In this document: piece by piece, positions 31,907 through 38,634 of the stretch
Layout of the letters: each line of letters opens with the position of its first letter
Position numbering within the stretch: position 1 is the first letter of the stretch
From: Saccharopolyspora oryzae
GTDB lineage: Bacteria; Actinomycetota; Actinomycetes; Mycobacteriales; Pseudonocardiaceae
Length of the DNA stretch: 45,193 bases
Direction: 5' to 3'
Assembly: GCF_027853915.1 (NCBI RefSeq)
Contig: NZ_JAQGLA010000064.1
Location: forward strand, 1 to 45,193
Notes under the pieces: model-generated
The model's database searches: none
Seen by the model: only the letters and a program-made list of their open reading frames with translations
What the model was told of the DNA's origin: nothing
Position numbers and translations under genes: made by a program

Positions 31907-32577
31907 CGCACCGACCCGTCGATCCGCTGCGCCTGGAGGTAGGCCAGCACGGCGAGCACGCGGCGGTGGTGCACGGTCGCGTCACCGGGCAGGCCGAGCT
32001 TGGTGAAGATCGAGGCGATGTTCTTCTCCACGGCCTTGGCCGAGATGAACAGCTCCTGCGCGATCGCGTTGTTGGCGCGGCCCTCGGCCATCAGCCGCAG
32101 CACGTCGGTCTCCCGCTCGGTGAGCTTGCCGATCGCGCCGTCGTCCTGACCCGCGCTGCCCTGCACCAACCGCCGGGCGAGCGCGGGTTCGATGACGATC
32201 TCACCTGCGGCGATCCGGTCCAGCGTGTCGCCGAGGACCTGCACCCCGGCGACGCGCTCCTTGAGCCGGTAGCCGATCCGCTCGGCGCCGATCTCCAGCA
32301 CGCGCATCAGGTAGTGCGTCTCCGCGTAGTGCGACAGCAGCAGCAGGCCGATGTCCGGGTGCAGCGCGCGCACGCGTTCGGCCGCGACGAGCCCGCCGTT
32401 GGGGCCCGGCGGCATCCGGATGTCCAGGATCGCGACGTCGACCGGATCGGTGGCCACCGCGGCGATCAGCTGCTCGCCGTCGCTGAAGCAGCCCGCGACC
32501 TCGTGCCCGGCGGCTTCCAGCAGCAGCACCAGGCCTTCCCGGAACAGGGCGCCGTCCTCGGCGATCGCTACGCGCAC
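31903..32577 (-). CDS. LuxR/NarL-family response regulator
   Basis: A 224-aa two-component regulator. The receiver domain is intact: acidic pair Glu7-Asp8, phospho-acceptor Asp52 in AILDIRMPP, Ser in LLLLSHYAE and Lys in GYRLKERV. The C-terminal HTH reads LTERETDVLRLMAEGRANNA then ELFISAKAVEKNIASIFTKL. The GTG start overlaps the end of the upstream kinase-like gene by ten bases, and its stop overlaps the next. It is the best candidate to bind the GTAGGGATATCCCTAC palindrome in the divergent promoter, though that is inference. Confidence 0.92.
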   Translation of the reverse strand: MRVAIAEDGALFREGLVLLLEAAGHEVAGCFSDGEQLIAAVATDPVDVAILDIRMPPGPNGGLVAAERVRALHPDIGLLLLSHYAETHYLMRVLEIGAERIGYRLKERVAGVQVLGDTLDRIAAGEIVIEPALARRLVQGSAGQDDGAIGKLTERETDVLRLMAEGRANNAIAQELFISAKAVEKNIASIFTKLGLPGDATVHHRRVLAVLAYLQAQRIDGSVR

Positions 32578-33152
32578 CGCAGCACCGCCCGGTGGGCGCG
32601 GCGGGCCTCGCCGCCTGGTTTCTGGTCGGTGATGCTCACCCGGATGATCCGACGTCCCTTCACGCGCACCCGCACCACGCTACCGGGCGGCAAGGTATGG
32701 AAGTGGTCGGCGATGAGCAGCCCGACCCGCGCCCTGGTCTGGGAACCGAGTTCGACCTGCGGCAAGTCGAGGAGGAGCCGCAGGTCGCACCGCTCGGCGA
32801 CGGCCCGCAGCCCGGGGCCGAGGCCGGCGCTGGCCAGCACCGGCGGGTAGATCCACGACTCGACGCTGCGCAGGTCGTCCAGGATCCCGTTGACCCGGCG
32901 CTGCGCCGTCTCGACCTGCCCGGCCACCGCTTCGTCGCGCGTTGTGTCGTAGATCATCCCGAGTTCCAGGGCCAGCGCGGAGATCTCGGCGACCGCGCCG
33001 TCGTGCAGCATCCGCTCCAGCCGGTAGCGCTGCCGCGCAGTGGCGCGGTCGGGCGGCCGGAGCGGTGTCGGCAGCACTGCCCCCGACCGGCGGATCCAAC
33101 GAACGAAGCGGTGCACCGTTGCCAGCGTTGTCGACGACCGCCGCGACGACAA
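32568..33152 (-). CDS. Truncated histidine-kinase-like protein with phospho-acceptor His
   Basis: A 194-aa protein. A HisKA_3-like segment is clear (YRLERMLHDGAVAEISALAL) with His50 in place. The C-terminal half resembles the ATPase fold in outline (VGLLIADHFHTLPPGSVVRV, IIRVSITDQKPGG) but lacks the N-box Asn and has TDQKPGG where DDGxGG is expected, so it should not bind ATP normally. It may be a phosphotransfer or scaffold protein that needs a kinase from elsewhere. The TTG start has a GAGGGG eight bases upstream. It is divergent from the Hsp70-like gene. Confidence 0.7.
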   Translation of the reverse strand: MSSRRSSTTLATVHRFVRWIRRSGAVLPTPLRPPDRATARQRYRLERMLHDGAVAEISALALELGMIYDTTRDEAVAGQVETAQRRVNGILDDLRSVESWIYPPVLASAGLGPGLRAVAERCDLRLLLDLPQVELGSQTRARVGLLIADHFHTLPPGSVVRVRVKGRRIIRVSITDQKPGGEARRAHRAVLRCA

Positions 33153-33325
33153 GGGTGCGACCCCTCGGCGGGGGTAGGGATATCCCTACCCCCGTGTCCC
33201 GAACTGCAACCAAGTCGCCTCGATGGATCAACCTGCGGCTTGCGCGGACAACCTAGATTCGGGTCGGATCGTCCAACCTGCGTGTGGTTGATTGGTAAGC
33301 AGCACCGGGTTTCACAGGAGGTGGC
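33153..33325. promoter_or_regulatory. Divergent promoter with 24-bp perfect palindrome
   Basis: A perfect 24-bp palindrome (half-site GGGGGTAGGGAT) lies at 33170-33193 between the kinase-like gene and the Hsp70-like gene. Its inner 16 bases, GTAGGGATATCCCTAC, recur with one mismatch at 35116-35131. It starts 18 bases before the minus-strand TTG and 133 bases before the plus-strand GTG. Confidence 0.75.
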
Positions 33326-35119
33326 GTGTCGTACGCGATCGGGATCGACCTTGGCACGACGTTCACATCCGCGGCCGTCGGTGACGCTGCGGGGACGCGA
33401 ATGGTGCCGTTGTCGCGGGAGATCGTCGTCCCGTCGCTGGCCTACCGCGCGCCGGACGGCACGCTGCTGACCGGCCTCGCCGCGGCGGAGAGCGAAGCCG
33501 ACCCGGCGCGGCTCGGCCGCGGTTTCAAGCGCCGGCTCGGCGACCCGACGCCCCTGGTCCTCGGCGGGTCCACCTACTCGCCGAGCGCGTTGATGGCCGC
33601 GCAGCTGCGGGACGTCCTGGACCGGGTCCGCGCCGACATGGGCGGGCCGCCCGGATCGGTGGTGCTGACCTGCCCGGCGATCTGGGGCCCCTACCGCCGC
33701 GAGCAGTTCGCCGAGGTGCCGAGGCTCGCCGGCATCGACGACGTGCGGGTCATCACCGAGCCGGAGGCCGCGGCCACGCACTACAGCCGCGAGCGCACGC
33801 TCGGCGAGGGCGAGGTCGTCGCGGTGTTCGACCTCGGCGGCGGCACGCTGGACACCACGGTGCTGCGGATGTGCGCCGACGGCATGGAGATCCTCGGCAC
33901 GCCGGAGGGCGTCGAGCACCTCGGCGGCATGGACTTCGACGACGCGATGCTGGCTCTCGTCGACGAGCGGCTCGACGGCGAGATCAGCCGGTTGGACCCC
34001 GCTGCGGCCGACGTTCTCGGGCAGATCCGGGCCTTGTGCGTGCGCGCGAAGATCGACCTGTCCACCGAGCCGGACGTGGCGCTGACCGTGCCGCTGCCGT
34101 CGGGGCCGCGCGAGCTGACGGTCACGCGCCGGGAGTTCGACGCGGCGATCCGGCCGTCGGTGGAGGTCGCGGTCGACGCGCTGCGCCGCACCGTGGCCTC
34201 GGCCGGGCTCCGCGGTGACGACCTGTCGGCGGTGCTGCTGGCGGGCGGGTCGTCGCGGGTTCCGCTGGTCACGCAGATGGTCTTCGAGCAGTTCGACAAG
34301 CCGGTGCGGATGGCGCACCACCCGAAGTTCACCGTCGCGCTCGGCGCGGCCACGATCGGGACGCGCGCGCTCGCCCAGCCGCCCGCTTCGGTTCCGGAAC
34401 CTCCGGCTCCTGAACCGAAGCGCCGACGGTGGCTGGTTCCGGCCGTCGCGGCCGCAGTCGTGGGCGTCGCCGCGGTGGCCGGCGGGCTGTTCCTGTTCGG
34501 CGGCGGGAACGAGGCGAACACCGCGGCGGAAGCCCCGGCCTCGTCCCTTTCGGACGGTGCTGCGGCTCAGGCGCCCGGCCCGCTCATGGTGCTCGACGAC
34601 GACACCGTCGATCCGTACCACGCCTACATCGCGTCGCAGGACAAGTGGGACGGCACCGAGGTCGTCGGGCACAACGCGAAGCACTCGGCGATCACCGCCA
34701 GCACCGGCGACGGGCTGCGCGTGGACTGGAAGGACGAGTCCCCCGCCCAGGTCTACCTGCAGACCGGCAACAACACCCGCGACCTGTCGTCCTACGTGGA
34801 CAGCCAGGGTGCGCTGGTGTTCGACGTGGTGGTGAACCGGCCGCTGGCCGGCTCGGCCACGATCGCCACGCACTGCGGCTACCCGTGCGGCGCTTCGCTG
34901 GAGGCCAGCGAGCTGTTCCGCGGCCTGCCGGTCGGCCAGCAGTCGAAGGTCGCCATCCCGCTGCGCTGCTTCACCGAGAAGGGCCTCGACCCGAAGCGGG
35001 TCAACACCTCGTTCCTGGTCTACGCGCAGGGCCCGTTCGACGCCACGTTCCGCAACATCGCCTGGGTCCCCGGCGCGGCCAACGGCCCGGACGTGACGCC
35101 CTGCTCGGCGCTGTCGTAG
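33326..35119 (+). CDS. Membrane-anchored Hsp70-like protein with C-terminal ExoP-like sugar-binding-type domain
   Basis: A 597-aa protein of unusual architecture. Residues 1-350 are an Hsp70/actin ATPase domain with phosphate 1 IGIDLGTTFTS (5-15), phosphate 2 VFDLGGGTLDTTV (167-179) and adenosine VLLAGGSSRVPL (303-314). The peptide-binding domain is missing. Instead a Pro-rich linker and KRRR lead to one transmembrane helix (369-391), then about 200 residues predicted outside the cell. Residues 475-583 (DLSSYVDSQGALVFDVVVNR, THCGYPCGASLE, VAIPLRCFTEKGLD) resemble the C-terminal galactose-binding-like domain of ExoP-type beta-glucosidases. It could sense or hold wall sugars outside while its ATPase acts inside. 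GGAGG precedes the GTG. Confidence 0.85.
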   Translation: MSYAIGIDLGTTFTSAAVGDAAGTRMVPLSREIVVPSLAYRAPDGTLLTGLAAAESEADPARLGRGFKRRLGDPTPLVLGGSTYSPSALMAAQLRDVLDRVRADMGGPPGSVVLTCPAIWGPYRREQFAEVPRLAGIDDVRVITEPEAAATHYSRERTLGEGEVVAVFDLGGGTLDTTVLRMCADGMEILGTPEGVEHLGGMDFDDAMLALVDERLDGEISRLDPAAADVLGQIRALCVRAKIDLSTEPDVALTVPLPSGPRELTVTRREFDAAIRPSVEVAVDALRRTVASAGLRGDDLSAVLLAGGSSRVPLVTQMVFEQFDKPVRMAHHPKFTVALGAATIGTRALAQPPASVPEPPAPEPKRRRWLVPAVAAAVVGVAAVAGGLFLFGGGNEANTAAEAPASSLSDGAAAQAPGPLMVLDDDTVDPYHAYIASQDKWDGTEVVGHNAKHSAITASTGDGLRVDWKDESPAQVYLQTGNNTRDLSSYVDSQGALVFDVVVNRPLAGSATIATHCGYPCGASLEASELFRGLPVGQQSKVAIPLRCFTEKGLDPKRVNTSFLVYAQGPFDATFRNIAWVPGAANGPDVTPCSALS

Positions 35120-35131
35120 GGACATCCCTAC
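35116..35131. promoter_or_regulatory. Second copy of the GTAGGGAYATCCCTAC palindrome
   Basis: GTAGGGACATCCCTAC overlaps the stop codon of the Hsp70-like gene (TAG) and lies 110 bases before the ECF sigma gene. It differs by one central base from the inner part of the palindrome at 33170-33193. A further CATCCC-N-n-GGGAT set follows at 35147-35166. It is suitable as a promoter operator for the sigma gene. Confidence 0.65.
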
Positions 35132-35240
35132 CCCGGAACGCGGGGCATCCCCCGAAGTGGAGGGATAAGCCCACAGACCGCTGCGCTCCCGAACGCGAGG
35201 CTTGCCGTCGTAGGCAGCAGGCGAATCGGCGGGAGCGGAA

Positions 35241-35753
35241 ATGCCCAGTGTTCAGCTCGAAGACGTGATGCGCGCCCACGGCGATGCCCTGCACTCGTAC
35301 GTCACACGGCTCACCAACGGCGATCGGTTCGCCGCGGAGGACGTCGTGCAGGAGACGTGGGTGCGGGCCTGGCGGAACCTCGACCGCCTCACCGAGAACC
35401 TGGGCTCGGTCCGCGGCTGGCTCCTGCGGGTCGCGCACAACATCGCCGTCGACCAGCACCGGAGCCGCCGCGCCCGCCCCACCGAAGTCGGCCTCCCAGA
35501 ACGGGACCTGGAGTACGCGGCGATCGCGCCCAGCGCCAACGACCAGGTCGAGACGAAGCTCGTCGTCCGGCAAATGCTCGAGAACCTCTCCCCCGTCCAC
35601 CGGGCGACCGTCGTCGAGGTCTACTACGCGGACCGAACGGCGGCCTCAGCGGCCAAGGCCCTCGGAGTCCCCCCGGGCACGGTGAAGAGCCGCCTCCACA
35701 ACGCCCTCCGAACCCTCCGGGAAACCGTCCCGACCCAACCCATCGCAGCCTGA
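35241..35753 (+). CDS. ECF-type RNA polymerase sigma factor
   Basis: A 170-aa sigma-70 family protein. Region 2 is seen as AHGDALHSYVTRLTNGDRFA then DVVQETWVRAWRNLDRL, and region 4 as LSPVHRATVVEVYYADRTAA followed by LGVPPGTVKSRLHNALRTLR. This resembles the SigL/SigK-type group whose activity is normally held by a membrane anti-sigma factor with a zinc-binding domain, but no such gene follows. The Hsp70-like membrane protein just upstream on the same strand is the only membrane candidate to control it. Start ATG follows a GGGAGCGGAA stretch. Confidence 0.92.
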   Translation: MPSVQLEDVMRAHGDALHSYVTRLTNGDRFAAEDVVQETWVRAWRNLDRLTENLGSVRGWLLRVAHNIAVDQHRSRRARPTEVGLPERDLEYAAIAPSANDQVETKLVVRQMLENLSPVHRATVVEVYYADRTAASAAKALGVPPGTVKSRLHNALRTLRETVPTQPIAA

Positions 35754-35766
35754 CCGCGGCTACCGC

Positions 35767-35812
35767 TTCGTGAGTGGTTTGGGGCGTCGTGGCACCCCAA
35801 ACCACTCACGAA
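35767..35812. terminator. Long hairpin after the sigma factor gene
   Basis: A perfect 18-bp stem with a 10-base loop; the 5' arm is TTCGTGAGTGGTTTGGGG. The outer part CGTGAGT/ACTCACG recurs in hairpins at 36599, 36741 and 38587. It lies 13 bases beyond the sigma stop and next to a DUF397 tail remnant. Confidence 0.75.
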
Positions 35813-35885
35813 CCCAGCCCCGCTCCAAACCGGCGGTGAACGACGCCCACTGCCCGGCCGTGAAAACGCGCGTGCCGTGGCAGGC
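35813..35885 (-). pseudogene. DUF397 C-terminal fragment, copy 1
   Basis: On the minus strand this reads GTRVFTAGQWASFTAGLERG then W, nearly matching the end of the intact DUF397 protein at 36789 (GTLVFTPGQWASFTAGLKRG). There is no upstream coding part. It and the adjacent hairpin appear to be a duplicated 3' end of a DUF397 gene plus its terminator. Confidence 0.7.
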
Positions 35886-35948
35886 TGACCGCTAAAGCGC
35901 GCTCAGAGCCGGAGATGCGCAGCCTCGCCGGAAGACGGGAGTGAGATC

Positions 35949-36461
35949 TTGGCGTACAGCCATCGCCTGGCCACGTCGGAAGACCTGCCCGCGATCGTCG
36001 AAATCTACAACTCCGCGATCCCGAGCAAAGCGGCAACCTGCGATATCGAACCGGTGACCGTGGCCTCCCGGAAGGAATGGTTCGAAGCCTCGGACCCCCG
36101 ACGGCGGCCCATCTGGGTTGGCCACGAAACGGACGCCCCGCACACGGTGACCGGATACCTGTCCTTCGAACCGTTTCTGAACGGACGCCGGGGATACGAC
36201 ACAACAGCCGACTTGGCCGTGTACCTGCACCGCGATCACCGTGGTCGAGGGCAGGGCACGTACCTGCTGCGCGAAGCGATCGCCCACGCCCCGAAGCTCG
36301 GAATCCGGAACATCGCCACAACGATCTTCGCCAGCAACGAGCCCAGCATCCGGCTCTTCCGGGCCCACGGGTTCGAGGAATGGGGCCGACTCCCACGCGT
36401 GGCCGACCTCGACGGTGTGGTCCAAGACGTCGTCTTCGTTGGACGGCCGGTCGGCGAATGA
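35949..36461 (+). CDS. GNAT family N-acetyltransferase, phosphinothricin acetyltransferase-like
   Basis: A 170-aa acetyltransferase. N-terminal ATSEDLPAIVEIYNSAIPSK and the middle SRKEWFEASDP match the PAT/MnaT branch, which acetylates phosphinothricin, methionine sulfoximine or similar amino acids. The acetyl-CoA loop is HRDHRGRGQGTYLLREAIAH (R/Q-x-x-G-x-G/A type), and the C-terminal SIRLFRAHGFEEWG block is present. A TTG start with GGGAG ten bases upstream is used, since no ATG or GTG lies in frame nearby. The gene stands between two DUF397-tail/hairpin units. Confidence 0.87.
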   Translation: MAYSHRLATSEDLPAIVEIYNSAIPSKAATCDIEPVTVASRKEWFEASDPRRRPIWVGHETDAPHTVTGYLSFEPFLNGRRGYDTTADLAVYLHRDHRGRGQGTYLLREAIAHAPKLGIRNIATTIFASNEPSIRLFRAHGFEEWGRLPRVADLDGVVQDVVFVGRPVGE

Positions 36462-36788
36462 CGACTACCGCCGCACGAAATGAACCTGCCTGAGCAGATC
36501 AGGACCCATGAGCCGCGATCGATGCTCCGCAACTGCCCCACCCAGGTCGTGCTCCCCGTTTGGAGCGAACCGACCGCGGCCTGACCAGCGGCTTCCGTTC
36601 GTGAGCACTTTGGGGCGCCATAGCACCCCAAACCACTCACGAGACCCAGCCCAGCTTCAAACCGGCAGTGAACGCCGCAGCCCTGCCTCATGCAAAGCCT
36701 TGTTGAACAGCCCAAATGCAGCTTGGCCGCCGAGTGGGAACCGTGAGTACTTTGGGCTGCTATAGCGGCCCAAAAGACTCACGGGAAC
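36462..36788. repeat. Intergenic region with two hairpins and a second DUF397 remnant
   Basis: No intact gene is seen in these 327 bases. Hairpin 36599-36642 has 5' arm TCGTGAGCACTTTGGGG, and 36741-36784 has 5' arm CCGTGAGTACTTTGGGC. Between them, on the minus strand near 36643-36690, a decayed DUF397 end reads AAFTAGLKLGW. The sequence before the first hairpin (CGGCCTGACCAGCGGC) also resembles that after the sigma gene (CAGCCTGACCGCGGC), so the duplicated unit extends upstream of the hairpin. Confidence 0.65.
36741..36784 (-). terminator. Hairpin terminator after the DUF397 gene
   Basis: Outer arms CCGTGAGT/ACTCACGG and inner arms TTTGGGC/GCCCAAA with a short mismatch enclose a 10-base loop. 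It lies just beyond the stop of the DUF397 gene on the minus strand. Confidence 0.65.
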
Positions 36789-36992
36789 TCAGCCCCGCTT
36801 CAAACCGGCGGTGAACGACGCCCACTGCCCGGGCGTGAAAACGAGCGTGCCGCCATCGCGGTCCTTCGTGTCGCGCACACCGACGACATCCGTCAACAGC
36901 GCCACCTCCACGCAGTGCGTGTTACTGGCGCTACGGCTGGACTTCCGCCAGCTCGCCCCACCTAAAGGCTTCGAGGTACGGAAAGTGTTCAT
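36789..36992 (-). CDS. DUF397 domain protein
   Basis: A 67-aa protein with the family pattern: WRKSSRSASNTHCVEVA, VGVRDTKDRDGGTLVF and a final QWASFTAGLKRG. DUF397 proteins in actinomycetes pair with an upstream XRE/DUF5753 regulator (the WhiJ/BldB-associated type) and act as small partners in developmental control or antitoxin-like pairs. The XRE gene ends 13 bases upstream, so the two are co-transcribed. A Cys in HCVEV is conserved in the family. Confidence 0.92.
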   Translation of the reverse strand: MNTFRTSKPLGGASWRKSSRSASNTHCVEVALLTDVVGVRDTKDRDGGTLVFTPGQWASFTAGLKRG

Positions 36993-37005
36993 GAATCAAC
37001 TCTAG

Positions 37006-37872
37006 CTAGCGCGACACCTCTGTCGAGATCTTCTTGATGACCGCTTGGGACTCCTCGCGATCGAGCGCAGCCTGCGTAGCAGCGGTGTGCGCGATGGCGT
37101 ACTCCCTCACCGTCATGGCATCGATGATCAGGTTCGTTGAGGTCACGGTCTCCTGCCAGAGAACGGTGGGCAGCCTGCCGTTCGGGAAGGTCATGAGATA
37201 GAAGGCCGATCCGCCCATTGCCTCGTGCCCTCTGGCCGAGAACGGAACGATGCGCAGATCCAACGTGTCGGAGTGTTCGTCGATGAGAGCGAGGATGTGC
37301 TCGAGTTGAGCTTTGAGCACATCCGGCCCACCGATCTCCTGGCGCAGCACGGCTTCCGACATGACGATGTTGAGCCGAAGCGGGTCGTCACCGGTAAGCC
37401 TCCGCTGCCTCGTCATCCGGCAAGTGACCCGTCGGTCGACTTCGGCCAGGCGGAGATTCCCGGTGCTCGCCTCGCTAATCGCTCTGGCGTAGTCCTCGGT
37501 CTGCAGCAAGCCGTTCATGACTCCGCTGTCGTAGGCGTGCACTTCTTCCGCGCCGTACTCGAAACCGAAGAAGCGCAGCAGATCGTTGCCGAAGATGCCG
37601 GAGTACTTGGCCCACCATCCGCGTTGGACCGCTTGCTCCCGCAACACGCGAAGCTCCTGGGCTTCGGAATCCTCGATGCCGTACTCCACCATCAGTGCGT
37701 CGAGTTTTTCCGGCGCCAGCGTCTTCTTCCCGTGCTCGGCCTCGGATAGGTACGCCGAGGTCACGCCGATGAGCTTGGATGCTGCGCCGCTGGTCAGACC
37801 GTTCTCCTCGCGGACTTCCCGAAGACGGCGACCCAAAGCCCAGCTGGCGACCGTCGGGGAGTTTGGCGGCAT
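37006..37872 (-). CDS. XRE-family regulator with DUF5753 domain
   Basis: A 288-aa protein. The N-terminal HTH reads LREVREENGLTSGAASKLIG then TSAYLSEAEHGKK. The DUF5753 region carries the typical ARG-like YDSGVMNGLLQTEDYARAI, VTCRMTRQRRL, LNIVMSEAVLRQEIGG and LRIVPFSARGHEAMGG blocks. These regulators pair with DUF397 proteins and are numerous in Streptomyces and relatives, where some control sporulation or antibiotic production. A perfect AGCTATATAGCT palindrome (37914-37925) lies 41 bases upstream and may be its own operator. Confidence 0.92.
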   Translation of the reverse strand: MPPNSPTVASWALGRRLREVREENGLTSGAASKLIGVTSAYLSEAEHGKKTLAPEKLDALMVEYGIEDSEAQELRVLREQAVQRGWWAKYSGIFGNDLLRFFGFEYGAEEVHAYDSGVMNGLLQTEDYARAISEASTGNLRLAEVDRRVTCRMTRQRRLTGDDPLRLNIVMSEAVLRQEIGGPDVLKAQLEHILALIDEHSDTLDLRIVPFSARGHEAMGGSAFYLMTFPNGRLPTVLWQETVTSTNLIIDAMTVREYAIAHTAATQAALDREESQAVIKKISTEVSR

Positions 37873-37913
37873 TTCGGGACTCCTTGCTGATCACACCTTT
37901 GGGTTTACGAGCT

Positions 37914-37925
37914 AGCTATATAGCT
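37914..37925. promoter_or_regulatory. Palindrome upstream of the XRE gene
   Basis: AGCTATATAGCT is a perfect 12-bp palindrome embedded in AT-rich DNA (GAGCTAGCTATATAGCTTCC), 41 bases before the XRE ATG. CGCTAGCG-like text follows at 37933. It may be the operator or the -10 region. Confidence 0.45.
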
Positions 37926-38059
37926 TCCAATGTCGCTAGCGTTGCTGCTGTCGGTGACGGTATCAGCACTGTCCGTCATCACGTGGCGGTGGCCTCGGTG
38001 GTTCCCCCTCCCCGACCCGAGGCCACCGCTTCTCCCTCCTTCGACAGTCAGGAGAAGCG

Positions 38060-38302
38060 ATGCGCGACATGTTCCAGCCCGCGGGGTTGGTTGCGTACTG
38101 GCGGCCGGTCGACGGTGTGCGGCACGGGTTGTCGCACACCGAACCTCCGTATCCCGGTCAAGAACGGGAAACCCTTTGCGGCACAACGGTAACCATCATG
38201 ATGCCGACCGAGCTGGACTGGCTCTCCCCGACCTGCGCAACCTGCTGGGACGAAGCCCGGGCGCGCCGCGACGCAGTGGAACGGGAGGCGGATGCCCAGT
38301 GA
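38060..38302 (+). CDS. Small zinc-finger-like protein (80 aa)
   Basis: CAGGAG lies five bases before the ATG. The sequence has an actinomycete small zinc-finger pattern: AYWRPVDGVRHGLSHTE in the first half, then LCGTTVTI and PTCATCWDEARARRDA, supplying His and three Cys ligands. Such proteins often accompany XRE/DUF397 gene pairs and have no assigned role. Its stop overlaps the GTG of the next gene (GTGA), so the two are translated together. Confidence 0.7.
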   Translation: MRDMFQPAGLVAYWRPVDGVRHGLSHTEPPYPGQERETLCGTTVTIMMPTELDWLSPTCATCWDEARARRDAVEREADAQ

Positions 38303-38580
38303 TTGCAACCGTTCTCGTCTTGGTGCACGCAGCAGGAAACCTGTTGGCGTTTCTGGGAGTTGCCGCAGCTGCGTTCGCAGTGGTCGCGCTGCTGCCGGTG
38401 CGCGGTGGTCAGGGCCAGCACTCGGGTTCAGGACCGGGATCCTTGATGGTGTGGCAACTCGTCGACGCGGCAGCGCCCGAACCCCGAGATCCCGAGCCTC
38501 CCGACTCCCATCCCCCGGAATCCATCGAGTGGCCAACGGAGGACTACGTCGGTCGTCATTGGCTGTTGCCGCGGGCGTGA
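38299..38580 (+). CDS. Small single-pass membrane protein (93 aa)
   Basis: A GTG start overlaps the stop of the zinc-finger-like gene. Residues 1-32 form one hydrophobic helix (VLVHAAGNLLAFLGVAAAAF, VVALLPV). The rest is a Pro/Glu-rich tail (DAAAPEPRDPEPPDSHPPES) ending YVGRHWLLPRA. I recognise no family. Coupling to the zinc-finger-like protein suggests a membrane partner. The convergent AAA+ gene ends 39 bases away, in a long palindrome. Confidence 0.6.
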   Translation: MIATVLVLVHAAGNLLAFLGVAAAAFAVVALLPVRGGQGQHSGSGPGSLMVWQLVDAAAPEPRDPEPPDSHPPESIEWPTEDYVGRHWLLPRA

Positions 38581-38586
38581 GAGTGC

Positions 38587-38634
38587 GGTCGTGAGTGCGT
38601 AACAGTGTTCGAACACTGTTACGCACTCACGACC
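38587..38634. terminator. 48-bp perfect palindrome, bidirectional terminator
   Basis: Each arm is 24 bases and there is no loop; the 5' arm begins GGTCGTGAGTGCGTAACAGT. It lies between convergent genes, and the stop codon of the AAA+ gene (TAA) is inside it. The CGTGAGT outer part is shared with the hairpins at 35767, 36599 and 36741. Confidence 0.8.

Noticed and set aside
36508..36765. 85-codon open frame between the acetyltransferase and DUF397 genes
   Set aside because: It crosses two hairpins and a DUF397 remnant, has no ribosome-binding site and shows no domain pattern.
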